This document shows positions 50,799 to 59,215 of a DNA stretch of 64,000 nt, in pieces. A program made the position numbers and the translations under genes. How positions within the stretch are numbered: position 1 is the first letter of the stretch; each line of letters starts with the position of its first letter. The notes below the pieces were generated by a model that saw only the letters and a program-made list of their open reading frames with translations, was not told the origin of the DNA and did not search any database. Origin of the DNA: Acidobacteriaceae bacterium KBS 89 (GTDB lineage: Bacteria > Acidobacteriota > Terriglobia > Terriglobales > Acidobacteriaceae); assembly GCA_000381605.1 (NCBI GenBank), contig KB906759.1, positions 434,001 to 498,000 of the forward strand, written 5' to 3'.

Positions 50799-51995
50799 CT
50801 AACCCAGCGTTGCGAAGTAGTCCCGCATCCGCCTAACGCCCTCGACGACAACGTCATGCGACACCGCATAGGACAACCGAATATGTTCTGCAGTTCCGAA
50901 CGCCTCACCCGGAACCACGACAACGTGCGCCTCACTCAACAGCTTTGCCGCCAGATCGGACGCCGATTTGATACCGCCCTTGCCGATAAACTTGCTCACG
51001 TTGGGGTACACGTAAAAAGCGCCCTGCGGCACAGTACAAGTAAGTCCAGGGATCGTCTTGAAGCCCTCAAGCACCTGATCACGCAACTTGATATAGTCTG
51101 CCCGAAACTCCGTAACGCACTCCTGCGATCCGGTGAGCGCAGCAATCGACGCACGTTGAACCATACTCGCGGTGTTCGATGTGCTCTGCGACTGGAGCTT
51201 GCTCATCGCGGCAATGACGGGTTTCGGGCCCAGCGCAAAGCCAGCCCGCCAGCCTGTCATCGCATAAGTCTTCGAGAGCGAGCCAAGCACGAGGATGTGC
51301 TCCTTGCAGTCGGTAAAGGAGCCACCGCTGACGATCTCACCGGTAAAGTTGAGATAGACGTAGCACTCATCGAGCAGCACATAAATGCCGTTCTTGTGGG
51401 CGAGGCGAACAATGGCCTCCAGATCCTCCGGAGCCACTACGGCGCCGGACGGATTCGACGGCGTATTTAGAATGATGGCCCTCGTCTTCGGAGTAATCGC
51501 CGCTTCAATCATCTTCGCCGTAATGCGAAAGTTCTTCTCCTCTTCGCCCTCGACCAGAACGACCTTGCCCCCTGCGTACTGGATGATGTCCTTGAACGAC
51601 ACCCAGTAAGGCACCGGAAGAATCACCTCATCACCGTGATCGACCAGCACCTGGATTGCGTTGAACAGCGCCAGCTTGCCGCCCGTGGTGAAGACGCACT
51701 CGTCGGGGGTGTAGTTCGAACCAAAGTCACAGGCATGCCGATCGACGACCGCCTTACGGACCTCAGGGATACCGGCGACGTTGGTGTAGCGGGTGAAGTT
51801 CTTTTCGATCGCCTCGATTGCCGCGTCCTTGATATGACGTGGTGTCGAAAAGTGAGGCTCTCCTGCGCCAAAGTCCGCCAGGTTCACGCCCTCGGACTTC
51901 AACTTCAGCGCCGCAGCAGTGATCGCCATGGTTGCCGAAACTTCGATGCGGCCGATGCGGTCCGCAAATACCTTCGTCGCAATTGCTGTAGTCAT
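50799..51995 (-). CDS. Pyridoxal-phosphate aminotransferase, class I (aspartate type)
   Basis: 398 aa. FAAGEPHFSTP-like N-terminus (LADFGAGEPHFSTPRHI), NTPSNPSGAVV, and the PLP-Lys motif SLSKTYAMTGWRAGFALGP. Matches the class I-b aspartate aminotransferase group, which uses aspartate and, in some members, prephenate. Lies between coaD and manC on the same strand with spacers of about 57-60 bp. Confidence 0.93.
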   Translation of the reverse strand: MTTAIATKVFADRIGRIEVSATMAITAAALKLKSEGVNLADFGAGEPHFSTPRHIKDAAIEAIEKNFTRYTNVAGIPEVRKAVVDRHACDFGSNYTPDECVFTTGGKLALFNAIQVLVDHGDEVILPVPYWVSFKDIIQYAGGKVVLVEGEEEKNFRITAKMIEAAITPKTRAIILNTPSNPSGAVVAPEDLEAIVRLAHKNGIYVLLDECYVYLNFTGEIVSGGSFTDCKEHILVLGSLSKTYAMTGWRAGFALGPKPVIAAMSKLQSQSTSNTASMVQRASIAALTGSQECVTEFRADYIKLRDQVLEGFKTIPGLTCTVPQGAFYVYPNVSKFIGKGGIKSASDLAAKLLSEAHVVVVPGEAFGTAEHIRLSYAVSHDVVVEGVRRMRDYFATLG

Positions 51996-52051
51996 ATCTC
52001 TAGTTTGTCAGATTTGGCCAGCGAGATAAAGCCGGGCGATCGGAAGTCGCC

Positions 52052-52546
52052 CTAAAGCCGGTTTGGCACCTTGGCTTTCAACCGCTCGACAACCAGCGGA
52101 GGAACCAATGCCGTGACATCGCCGCCGAGCTGGAAAACGCCTTTGATGAGCCTCGAACTGACGTAGGTGTACTTCTCGGCGGGCATCATGAACAGTGTTT
52201 CGAGCTCGGGATCGAGCTTTCGGTTCATCATCGCCATCTGAAACTCGTACTCGTAGTCGCTTATCGCTCGAATACCGCGCAGGACGGCCTTGGCCCCCTG
52301 TTCCCGAGCAAAATCCACAAGAAGGCCATTAAAAGTGGTGACGGAGACGTTTCCGAAGCCGCGGGTGGCCTCAAAGAGCATCTCTTCGCGCTCAGGCACG
52401 GTAAACAGTGGAGTCCCCTTTTCGGAGTTGCGGAGGATCGCGACCACCAGCTCATCCACGATCTTCGCCCCTCGTGCAATCAGGTCAAGATGCCCGTTGG
52501 TGAGCGGGTCGAAGGTCCCTGGATAGATCGCTTTGACGGTATGCAT
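52052..52546 (-). CDS. coaD: Phosphopantetheine adenylyltransferase
   Basis: 164 aa from ATG 52546, which gives the normal family start KAIYPGTFDPLTNGHLDLI. The longer frame has no family similarity. AGGAGG lies 14 bp upstream, rather far. Penultimate step of coenzyme A synthesis. Seen: GTFDPLTNGH nucleotide site, MMNRKLDPELETLFMMPAEKYTYVSSRLIKGVFQLGGDV (ISSSxVR-like region). Confidence 0.95.
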   Translation of the reverse strand: MHTVKAIYPGTFDPLTNGHLDLIARGAKIVDELVVAILRNSEKGTPLFTVPEREEMLFEATRGFGNVSVTTFNGLLVDFAREQGAKAVLRGIRAISDYEYEFQMAMMNRKLDPELETLFMMPAEKYTYVSSRLIKGVFQLGGDVTALVPPLVVERLKAKVPNRL

Positions 52547-52677
52547 GCACCAAAAGCATACCTCCTTTGGCCTAGGATGAAATAAATCCGTGAATTCCTG
52601 TAGTCTTGCGGGCAATCCTCGCGTCTCTCTAAACAGTTGAAGTCGAACCTGCCGGGAGTCTTGCTTCAAGTTTAACT

Positions 52678-53271
52678 ATGGCCTCACGCGCTATCACCAC
52701 CGACAGTCATTCCGTGACTCAGCAGGCGTCTGCGACGCCCCTCGATGACATGACTTCAGTCGTCGCGACCTACGAGCAAAGAATCTTTCGCTTCCACCTG
52801 ATCTCCGTCCGCGACCGAGACGTTGCTCAGACGCTGACCCAGGACACCTTCGTTCGGGCATGGGCCGCCCGAAGTAGCTTTCGGGGCGACTGCTCGATTT
52901 CGACATGGCTGATGCGGATCGCACTGAATCTGATTCGCGATCACACTCGCACTGACCGTTTTCGCTTCTGGAAGCGGGTCTCCGAAACCGCAGTCGATGT
53001 ATCCGATATCTCGTCGCATGTCCCACATCGCGATAGCTCGCTCGAGTCGCGCCTCATCGCCAGCGAACAGATGGCGCTGGTATGGGAGAGCGTGGCACAA
53101 CTCTCCGATCGGCAGCGAAGTGTTTTTCTTCTTCGCTTTATGGAGGAGCTTGAGCTATCTGAAATCGCCAATATCACCGGTCTGCCCATCAGTACGGTCA
53201 AGACCCATCTTTACCGAGCCCTCGCCACTATTCGGGCTCGTCATAACGCCACTCATAAGGACGCCCTATGA
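52678..53271 (+). CDS. ECF-type RNA polymerase sigma factor
   Basis: 197 aa. Sigma region 2 (about 30-100) with VATYEQRIFRFHLISVRDRDVAQTLTQDTFVRAWAARSSFRGDCSISTWLMRIALNLIRDHTR, and region 4 (about 135-190) with LSDRQRSVFLLRFMEELELSEIANITGLPISTVKTHLYRALATIR. The last codons overlap the start of the anti-sigma gene (ATGA). Divergent from coaD with a 131-bp spacer. Confidence 0.93.
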   Translation: MASRAITTDSHSVTQQASATPLDDMTSVVATYEQRIFRFHLISVRDRDVAQTLTQDTFVRAWAARSSFRGDCSISTWLMRIALNLIRDHTRTDRFRFWKRVSETAVDVSDISSHVPHRDSSLESRLIASEQMALVWESVAQLSDRQRSVFLLRFMEELELSEIANITGLPISTVKTHLYRALATIRARHNATHKDAL

Positions 53272-53801
53272 CTATCCACCTCACTCACGAGCAACTCTGC
53301 GATCTGATTCTCGCCGACTCGTCACTCTCGCTTGACGGTGAATCCTGCAATTCCTCTTGGGGCAAGTCCGATGTCGTGCAGGCGCACCTGCAGGCGTGCC
53401 CGGTTTGCTCTGCGGAGCTACGAAGTCTGCGCGATTCGCTCTCCCACTTTCGCAACGCGTCGATTTCCTATGCGCGACAAGAGTTTGCCCAAAGTTACGC
53501 GCATCGGTCGTCAATTACGCCTCCACACAGTTATCTTTCGCAACCTCTTTATTGGACAGCCGCGGCAGTCATATTTGTCGCCGCTTTGTTCCCGCTCAGC
53601 ATGCACAAACAACACCCAGCCTCTTTGGCGACCGCAACGACGACTTCCGCGCCTTCGCAAACGAACGAATCAGACGAGGCTCTCCTCACAGACATCGATC
53701 AGAAGCTCTCGGCCGACGTTCCATCCCCAATGGCGCCACTCGCCGACCCTACCGCCGGAACGATCTCGACGACATCCAGCTCAGATCAAAGGACCAACTA
53801 A
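53268..53801 (+). CDS. Anti-sigma factor with ZAS-type zinc finger
   Basis: 177 aa. The N-terminal part contains HLQACPVCSAELRSL, a HxxxCxxC motif of zinc-associated anti-sigma domains (about residues 44-58). One membrane helix at about 92-110 (LYWTAAAVIFVAALFPLSM) and a Ser/Thr-rich periplasmic tail of about 65 residues without a recognised domain. Overlap with the sigma gene supports the assignment. Divergent from known families, so the call rests on motif plus context. Confidence 0.82.
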   Translation: MTIHLTHEQLCDLILADSSLSLDGESCNSSWGKSDVVQAHLQACPVCSAELRSLRDSLSHFRNASISYARQEFAQSYAHRSSITPPHSYLSQPLYWTAAAVIFVAALFPLSMHKQHPASLATATTTSAPSQTNESDEALLTDIDQKLSADVPSPMAPLADPTAGTISTTSSSDQRTN

Positions 53802-53802
53802 A

Positions 53803-54411
53803 ATGCGACTGAAATCTGTACTCTCACTTTTCTTCTTTGCAGCTCTCTCAGGGGCTTCCATCATCGCCCAACAACCTGATGGCGGTCCCCCGCCCATGGG
53901 AGCCGGACCGCACGCCGGAAAGATGGAACAGGGACGCGGCGGGTGGGGCGAGGGCATGCGCACTGGCCTTCGCATCGGACCGCCTGGCATGTGGTGGCAC
54001 AATCCCGATCTCATCCAGAAGCTGACCCTGACTCCCGACCAACAGAAGCGTATGGACGACATTCTCCAGCAGAGCCGTCTCCAGCTTATTGACCTGCGCG
54101 CCAATGTCGAAAAACAAGAACTGTTGATGGAACCGATGCTGGCCGCTAACCCACCCGACACGAACAAGGTTCTGGCACAGATCGACCACACGGCCCAGGC
54201 ACGCGCCGAGCTCGAGAAGGCGAACGCCAAGATGCTTCTCGGTATCCGCAATGTACTCACACCCGACCAGTGGACCAAACTTCAGACCGAAGAACGGGAC
54301 AATCGCCGGACCCGGATGAGACGAGGTGACATGCCAGGGTCGCCCGGCGCACCCGGGGGACCACCAAGCCCAGGTGCTCCAGGCGGCCCCGGCGGCGCTG
54401 AGGAGATGTAG
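53803..54411 (+). CDS. Spy/CpxP-like periplasmic protein with Gly/Pro-rich tail
   Basis: 202 aa from ATG 53803, immediately after the anti-sigma stop. Signal peptide VLSLFFFAALSGASIIAQQ. Two LTxxQ motifs (LTPDQQKRMDDILQQ and LTPDQWTKLQTEE), as in Spy and CpxP chaperones, lie in a helical region (about 75-165). The last 35 residues are PG/GAPGG repeats. With the sigma/anti-sigma pair it forms a likely envelope-stress unit, in which this protein may be sensor or effector. A terminator follows. Confidence 0.85.
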   Translation: MRLKSVLSLFFFAALSGASIIAQQPDGGPPPMGAGPHAGKMEQGRGGWGEGMRTGLRIGPPGMWWHNPDLIQKLTLTPDQQKRMDDILQQSRLQLIDLRANVEKQELLMEPMLAANPPDTNKVLAQIDHTAQARAELEKANAKMLLGIRNVLTPDQWTKLQTEERDNRRTRMRRGDMPGSPGAPGGPPSPGAPGGPGGAEEM

Positions 54412-54435
54412 CTCACCGGACGGGAAAAATTCATC

Positions 54436-54465
54436 GGCACCAGAGTTAGATCTGGTGCCCATTTT
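54436..54465 (+). terminator. Terminator after the sigma/anti-sigma/Spy-like operon
   Basis: Stem GGCACCAGA (54436-54444) with TCTGGTGCC (54451-54459), 6-nt loop GTTAGA, followed by CATTTTC. It lies 25 bp after the stop. Confidence 0.75.
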
Positions 54466-54597
54466 CTTGCTGCCCCCTCATTTCCGGACCACAGCATTGG
54501 ACTTTCGTGAAAATGTTCGTTTTCCATATCGATTCTGACGACGGGTCAGTAAGATGGGGGCGCATCAGACACATTCGAACAGGAGCAATCCATCACG

Positions 54598-55209
54598 ATG
54601 GGAAATGAGACCGTTCTGCCCCCGCCCGTCTTCAAAGCTGCTAACCCCGGCCCACTCGGATTGGCAGGCTTTGGCCTGACCACCGTCGTCCTCAGCTGCG
54701 TCAACGCTGGCATCTTGCCGCCGAGCGCTGTCGCCTCCGTGGTCCCTCTGGCCTTTACTTATGGGGGAGTCGCTCAACTCATCGCGGGTGCGCTTGAATT
54801 CAAGACGGGGAACACCTTCGGCATGGTGGCTTTTACCTCGTACGGTCTCTTCTGGTGGTGGTTTGCCTTCATGAAGTGGACGGTCGGAGCTGGCTGGCTG
54901 CAAACCCCACCCGCCTCGGCCGTCGCTGTCACGCTGCTTATGTGGGGAGTGTTTACCTTCTTGCTCTGGATCGTGACCTTCCGCTTGAACAAAGCCGTCT
55001 GGAGCATCTTTTTGCTTCTCTGGATCACCTTCTTCTTTCTCGCAGCAGGCGACTTCGGTTATTTCATAGGCACCTCGAACTGCGGCAAGATCGGCGGATA
55101 CCTGGGTCTTTTGACCGGAATCGATGCCCTTCTGGTCGCTTTCATCGAGGTCCTGAATGCAACCGCAGGCCGAGTCGTTATCGCACTCGGACAACCCTTC
55201 ATCCCGTAA
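54598..55209 (+). CDS. Acetate/succinate transporter, GPR1/FUN34/YaaH family (SatP-like)
   Basis: 203 aa, AGGAG about 12 bp upstream. Six membrane segments and the family signature near the N-terminus, ANPGPLGLAGFGLTTVVLSCVNAG (NPxPLGL). Other blocks: TYGGVAQLIAGALEFKTGNTFGMVAFTSYGLFWWWFA and WITFFFLAAGDFG. Takes up acetate and related small acids by proton symport or channel-like transport. Confidence 0.92.
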   Translation: MGNETVLPPPVFKAANPGPLGLAGFGLTTVVLSCVNAGILPPSAVASVVPLAFTYGGVAQLIAGALEFKTGNTFGMVAFTSYGLFWWWFAFMKWTVGAGWLQTPPASAVAVTLLMWGVFTFLLWIVTFRLNKAVWSIFLLLWITFFFLAAGDFGYFIGTSNCGKIGGYLGLLTGIDALLVAFIEVLNATAGRVVIALGQPFIP

Positions 55210-55218
55210 TTGAAAAAC

Positions 55219-55247
55219 AAAGCGCCGACTTCATCAGCCGGCGCTTT
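55219..55247. terminator. Bidirectional terminator between the acetate transporter and recA
   Basis: Stem AAAGCGCCG (55219-55227) with CGGCGCTTT (55239-55247), 11-nt loop, A/T flanks on both sides. Serves the two convergent genes. Confidence 0.8.
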
Positions 55248-55274
55248 CGCAAATTCTAGTTCCTCACTTCCGAT

Positions 55275-56342
55275 CTACTTTTTGCCTCGCACAACTTCCT
55301 TCGCCTGTGCAGGGCCCTCAGCCGGAACCGGTGGGACGTCAGCCGACGCTACGCCAGCGATCCCAAGCTTCTTTCGCAGCTCCCCATCCACCCGGGCAAA
55401 GACGTCCTTGTTCTCCTTCAGGAAGGCACGGACGTTCTCACGACCTTGTCCGATGCGCTCGCCCTGGTAGCTGTACCAGGCACCGCTCTTGTCCACTATG
55501 TTGTGCAGTACCGCCAGATCGAGAACATCGCCCTCGCGCGAGATGCCCTCGCCGTAGAGAATGTCGAACTCGGCGTCGCGGAATGGAGCGGCCACCTTGT
55601 TCTTGACGATCTTTACCTTCGTGCGTGAACCCACGACCGCGTCGCCGTCCTTCACCGCGCCGATCCGACGAATGTCGATACGGACCGAGGAGTAGAACTT
55701 CAACGCTTTCCCGCCGGTGGTCGTCTCAGGGTTGCCGAACATTACGCCAATCTTCTCGCGAATCTGGTTGATGAAGATAAGGCAGGTGCGCGACTTCGAA
55801 ACCGTTCCCGTCAGTTTTCGCAGCGCCTGGCTCATCAGCCTCGCCTGTAGCCCCATGTGCGAATCGCCCATCTCACCATCGAGTTCGGCCTTTGGCACCA
55901 ACGCTGCCACCGAGTCCACCACCAATACGTCAATGGCGTTCGAGCGGACCAGCGCCTCGACAATCTCAAGCGCTTGCTCTCCGTAATCTGGCTGGCTAAC
56001 CAGCAGATTATCGATGTCTACGCCGAGTTTGGCCGCATACGCAGGATCGAGGGCATGCTCGGCATCCACAAAGGCCGCAAGACCCCCAGCCTTTTGCGCC
56101 TCTGCAATGATTTGCAGGGTAATCGTCGTCTTACCTGAAGACTCGGGGCCGAAGATCTCGATGACGCGCCCGCGTGGAACCCCACCTACGCCTAGTGCCG
56201 CATCGAACGAGATGGAACCCGTGGAAATGACCGAAATCGGCACAACGTCCTTCGACCCGAGTCGCATAATCGAACCCTTGCCAAACTGCTTTTCCAGCCC
56301 GGAAAGAGCCAGTTCTATTGCCTTGCTACGGTCATCTGCCAC
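55275..56342 (-). CDS. recA: Recombinase A
   Basis: 355 aa from GTG 56342; GGAGAGAT upstream. Walker A GPESSGKTT, loop L1 region SQPDYGEQALEIVEALVRSNAIDVLVVDSVAALVPKAEL, L2 region TGTVSKSRTCLIFINQIREKIGVMFGNPETTTGGKALKFYSSVR. Strand exchange and SOS induction. A sigma-70-like promoter is seen 53 bp upstream. I see no recognisable LexA box next to it. Confidence 0.98.
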   Translation of the reverse strand: MADDRSKAIELALSGLEKQFGKGSIMRLGSKDVVPISVISTGSISFDAALGVGGVPRGRVIEIFGPESSGKTTITLQIIAEAQKAGGLAAFVDAEHALDPAYAAKLGVDIDNLLVSQPDYGEQALEIVEALVRSNAIDVLVVDSVAALVPKAELDGEMGDSHMGLQARLMSQALRKLTGTVSKSRTCLIFINQIREKIGVMFGNPETTTGGKALKFYSSVRIDIRRIGAVKDGDAVVGSRTKVKIVKNKVAAPFRDAEFDILYGEGISREGDVLDLAVLHNIVDKSGAWYSYQGERIGQGRENVRAFLKENKDVFARVDGELRKKLGIAGVASADVPPVPAEGPAQAKEVVRGKK

Positions 56343-56394
56343 GTTATATCTCTCCTTGTGTGGGTAAAAAGAGGTGGGTTAAACTTCAATGCGG

Positions 56395-56422
56395 ATTCTA
56401 GCATCCAAAACGGGAAAAGCAA
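56395..56422 (-). promoter_or_regulatory. Putative promoter of recA
   Basis: Minus strand: -35 TTGCTT (56417-56422), 16-bp spacer, -10 TAGAAT (56395-56400). Predicted start near 56388, leader of about 45 nt. No LexA operator of E. coli or B. subtilis type recognised. Confidence 0.6.
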
Positions 56423-56439
56423 ATAAAAAGCGAATACAC

Positions 56440-57996
56440 CTATCGCCTAAGTAGATCCACCGGCTCGTTCACATCGTCAATTCTGAAGTAACTTGCCAGG
56501 GACGGGTGTTTCTTTGCGACCGCCTGATACATCTCCCACGCGACCCGGCGGTAGCTGAAATGGCCAGCCACGCCCGAGCGTAATTCTGAAATGTATAGGG
56601 CCTCGGCAAAATCCATCTTGAACATGGAGCGGCAGCGGGTCGCCAAAGGTAAACAATAGTTAGCCGATTCAGCCGCCTCGGGAACACCACTCTCGCAAAG
56701 TCGACGATAGACGGCATAGGCATCCTTCATCGCGTCGCCGAAAGAGGTTTCGAGACCTGCTTCAGCCAGTGTCGGCTGGCCCGGGCATATCGGCTCGTCG
56801 TAACCGTGGACGTCGGTGTAGGGTTGCAGTAACTGAATACATCGGCGGTGACGATGCATGTCGCGGAACCCCCCGATGTCCATCAGAATGTCGAAACGAA
56901 GGTTATGCCCTGCACTAAAGGCCCGTAGAAGTTCGTCGTGACGGCCACGATGCTTCGTACCTAATGCGATTAGCTCGGACCGCTGGGCGGCGTTCAGTGC
57001 CGCTACATGGTGGCGCAGTTGGCGGTACGAATAGTGACAGTGCGGATACAGAAGCGACGTTGCTAGCTCTACCTCAAGCGACTCCACGTCATCCAGAAGA
57101 TCAACGACCGGTGACGGCTCGATAGGCTGACCGTCCATCAGTTCGCTTGCGGCCACAGTCAATTCATTCCGCGACTGGCGCAGATAGTCATTAGGCGTGG
57201 CGTATTTCACCAGCGTTGGAGCGGTTTTTACAGGGCGAAGAAAAGCTTCGGCTGCACGTTCCCCGCAGGTTGAATCAACTGAGCCGATCTCATCGCACAA
57301 GACCCGGGAAGCGCTGTGTTGCACGTTCCACGCGGGCTCAGTTGCCGCAATACGAAGCTTTTCGCCCAACTGGCGCACTTCCGCGAAGGGGCTGGTCAGT
57401 AGGCGCGACACCTGCGTCTCAAGGGTGCGGGCATTCACGATCTGTCCCAACGAAGTGTTGGTCGCCAGCGGAAGCAGATAGCGCGCCACATCAAAGGCGC
57501 GGGCCTTGAGTGTGCGCTCGTAAGCCTCGGGCTTCATGGATTCTGGCTGCGGAATCGCGGCCTTCAGAGCCTCCAGCATCTCGGCGCCGATACGGTCATA
57601 AGCTGTGAAAAGAGATTCCACCGCAGCAGTAAAGGTCGGCGTCTCCGAACCGAAATCGGGCGTGTACCAGCCCGACCGGCGGAAGTTCTGGTAACGCGTC
57701 GACCTCTCCTGACCGTCCCATCGCTGTTCGTCCACCAGTTCAATCGCAGCCAACAGGCTGAGCCGTTCGATGGCGAAGGGAATATGAGCCAGGTCGGCAA
57801 TAGAACGATGGCCGTATTGAAAGTAAAAGGTGTTCAGGAACTGTTCGGCTCGCTGAGCGCTGATCTCCGCAAGCGACTCCTTCAAGGTGAGCGATGAGCG
57901 GGAGTACTTTGCCATCGCATAAGCCAGCACTTCAGGGTCTGCCCCATGAATCGCATAGACGTCGGTTTCGGTGGGTTTTCTTTCGTTCTCTGACAT
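56440..57996 (-). CDS. Tandem ThyX-like protein (FAD-dependent thymidylate synthase family)
   Basis: 518 aa, about twice the usual ThyX length of 220-260. First half (about 1-260): YGHRSIADLAHIPFAIERLS and ERSTRYQNF, matching the HxSxxEH and SxRY parts of the ThyX signature. The RHR triplet is absent there. Second half (about 275-515): FDILMDIGGFRDMHRHRRCIQLLQPYTDVHGY, which keeps an RHR-like core but not SxRY. So the signature RHRxxSxNExSxRY is split over the two halves. Whether this makes dTMP or does something else is unclear. Located next to recA. Confidence 0.8.
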   Translation of the reverse strand: MSENERKPTETDVYAIHGADPEVLAYAMAKYSRSSLTLKESLAEISAQRAEQFLNTFYFQYGHRSIADLAHIPFAIERLSLLAAIELVDEQRWDGQERSTRYQNFRRSGWYTPDFGSETPTFTAAVESLFTAYDRIGAEMLEALKAAIPQPESMKPEAYERTLKARAFDVARYLLPLATNTSLGQIVNARTLETQVSRLLTSPFAEVRQLGEKLRIAATEPAWNVQHSASRVLCDEIGSVDSTCGERAAEAFLRPVKTAPTLVKYATPNDYLRQSRNELTVAASELMDGQPIEPSPVVDLLDDVESLEVELATSLLYPHCHYSYRQLRHHVAALNAAQRSELIALGTKHRGRHDELLRAFSAGHNLRFDILMDIGGFRDMHRHRRCIQLLQPYTDVHGYDEPICPGQPTLAEAGLETSFGDAMKDAYAVYRRLCESGVPEAAESANYCLPLATRCRSMFKMDFAEALYISELRSGVAGHFSYRRVAWEMYQAVAKKHPSLASYFRIDDVNEPVDLLRR

Positions 57997-58047
57997 GGAA
58001 CTTCAGGATACGTTATGCCGTTGAGGATGTTTTGCCCTCACGCTTCG

Positions 58048-58053
58048 TATAAT
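58048..58053 (+). promoter_or_regulatory. -10 element upstream of fabG
   Basis: Perfect TATAAT in TTCGTATAATTCG, about 28 bp before the fabG start codon. No good -35 at 16-18 bp was found. A leader of about 20 nt with GGAGG would result. Confidence 0.5.
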
Positions 58054-58080
58054 TCGAATGCATTGTTATTACGGAGGTCC

Positions 58081-58827
58081 ATGAGCATTCTCGCTGGTCG
58101 TATCGCATTGGTTACAGGAGCTTCGCAGGGGATTGGCCGCGCATGTGCGCTCGAACTGGCTCGGGCTGGAGCATCTCTCGCGCTGGCCGCTCGCAACATG
58201 GACAAGCTCGCCGAGGTCGCCGCAGAGATCGCTGCTATTGGCGGAAATGCCCATCCGTTTTCACTGGACGTCTCAAGCGAAGAATCGATCAAAGACTGCG
58301 CCAAAGCGGCAATCGCGCACTTCGGTGCAGTGAATATCCTAGTCAACAACGCCGGAATTACCCGGGACATATTGGCCCTGCGGATGAAACGCAAGGACTG
58401 GGACGACGTCCTCACAACGAACCTGACCGGAGCATTTCTGATGACCCAGGCTGTGATGTCTCAGATGGTGAAGGGCCGCTGGGGACGGATCATCAACATC
58501 ACCTCGGTCGTCGGCGAAACCGGGCAGGCAGGGCAAGCGAACTACGCGGCATCGAAAGCCGGGCTCATTGGACTGACGAAATCGCTCGCGCGTGAACTGG
58601 CGAGCCGGTCAATTACGGTAAATGCCGTAGCTCCGGGATTTATCGAAACGGCGATGACGTCGGTATTGACCGACGAGCAGAAGGCCGCAAACGCTCTGTA
58701 CATCCCGCTCGGACGCGTTGGAACCGATGCCGAGGTCGCCCATGCCGTGGCGTTTCTCGCCTCCGAGGAAGCCAGCTACATCACCGGTCACACGCTGGAT
58801 GTAAATGGCGGGATGTTTATGGGATAA
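58081..58827 (+). CDS. fabG: 3-oxoacyl-[ACP] reductase (SDR family)
   Basis: 248 aa from ATG 58081 with GGAGG just upstream; the longer frame is not conserved. Rossmann TGASQGIGRACA, NNAG, catalytic Ser (NITSVVGETGQAGQ), YxxxK (YAASKAG) and the C-terminal TGHTLDVNGGMFM. NADPH-dependent reduction of 3-ketoacyl-ACP in fatty acid synthesis. Standing alone without other fab genes nearby, a different SDR role remains possible. Confidence 0.88.
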   Translation: MSILAGRIALVTGASQGIGRACALELARAGASLALAARNMDKLAEVAAEIAAIGGNAHPFSLDVSSEESIKDCAKAAIAHFGAVNILVNNAGITRDILALRMKRKDWDDVLTTNLTGAFLMTQAVMSQMVKGRWGRIINITSVVGETGQAGQANYAASKAGLIGLTKSLARELASRSITVNAVAPGFIETAMTSVLTDEQKAANALYIPLGRVGTDAEVAHAVAFLASEEASYITGHTLDVNGGMFMG

Positions 58828-59215
58828 CGCCCTGCCAACGATAAGTTACTGCTAGTCGCATTTAGCAAGGTTACGTCAGTTCCCTTGCTACAAGCGGCGT
58901 CTCGTTATAGGATTCGCAGACGTACCACAAGGTCGATCTTCTGAACCCGTCAGCGCCCCATGGGTGGCCTTCGCAAAGCAACAAGGGTAAGGATGAAGTT
59001 GGGCCCAGTCTAGTTTGAATTGGTGTTGCCCTAAGAAAATCGAATTGACGACTCGCACTTAATCTTTTCAGGAAGACGTGTCCACACGTTCTTAAGGAAG
59101 CCCCGGCCTTTTTGAATCAAGCTGACCGAAGAGTCAGTGAAATCGCCAGCTGAGGTGACCCTATCGCGCCTCAACTGATTACTTTAAAACTCAACTTATT
59201 GATCCGAGACGAATC
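58828..59215. other. 388-bp intergenic region after fabG
   Basis: No gene seen. Contains an 8-bp inverted repeat TAGCAAGG/CCTTGCTA (58863-58870 and 58883-58890), without T-run, and an imperfect palindrome around AAGACGTGTCCACACGTTCTT (59073-59093). The latter includes a 9-mer with 7 of 9 matches to the DnaA-box consensus, but I see no cluster of such boxes. It lies at the point where G/C strand bias changes sign. Confidence 0.6.

Noticed and set aside
58828..59215. Possible oriC in the intergenic region at the skew change
   Set aside because: Only one weak 7/9 DnaA-box match, no AT-rich unwinding tract, no dnaA/dnaN/parAB nearby; kept only as a skew observation.
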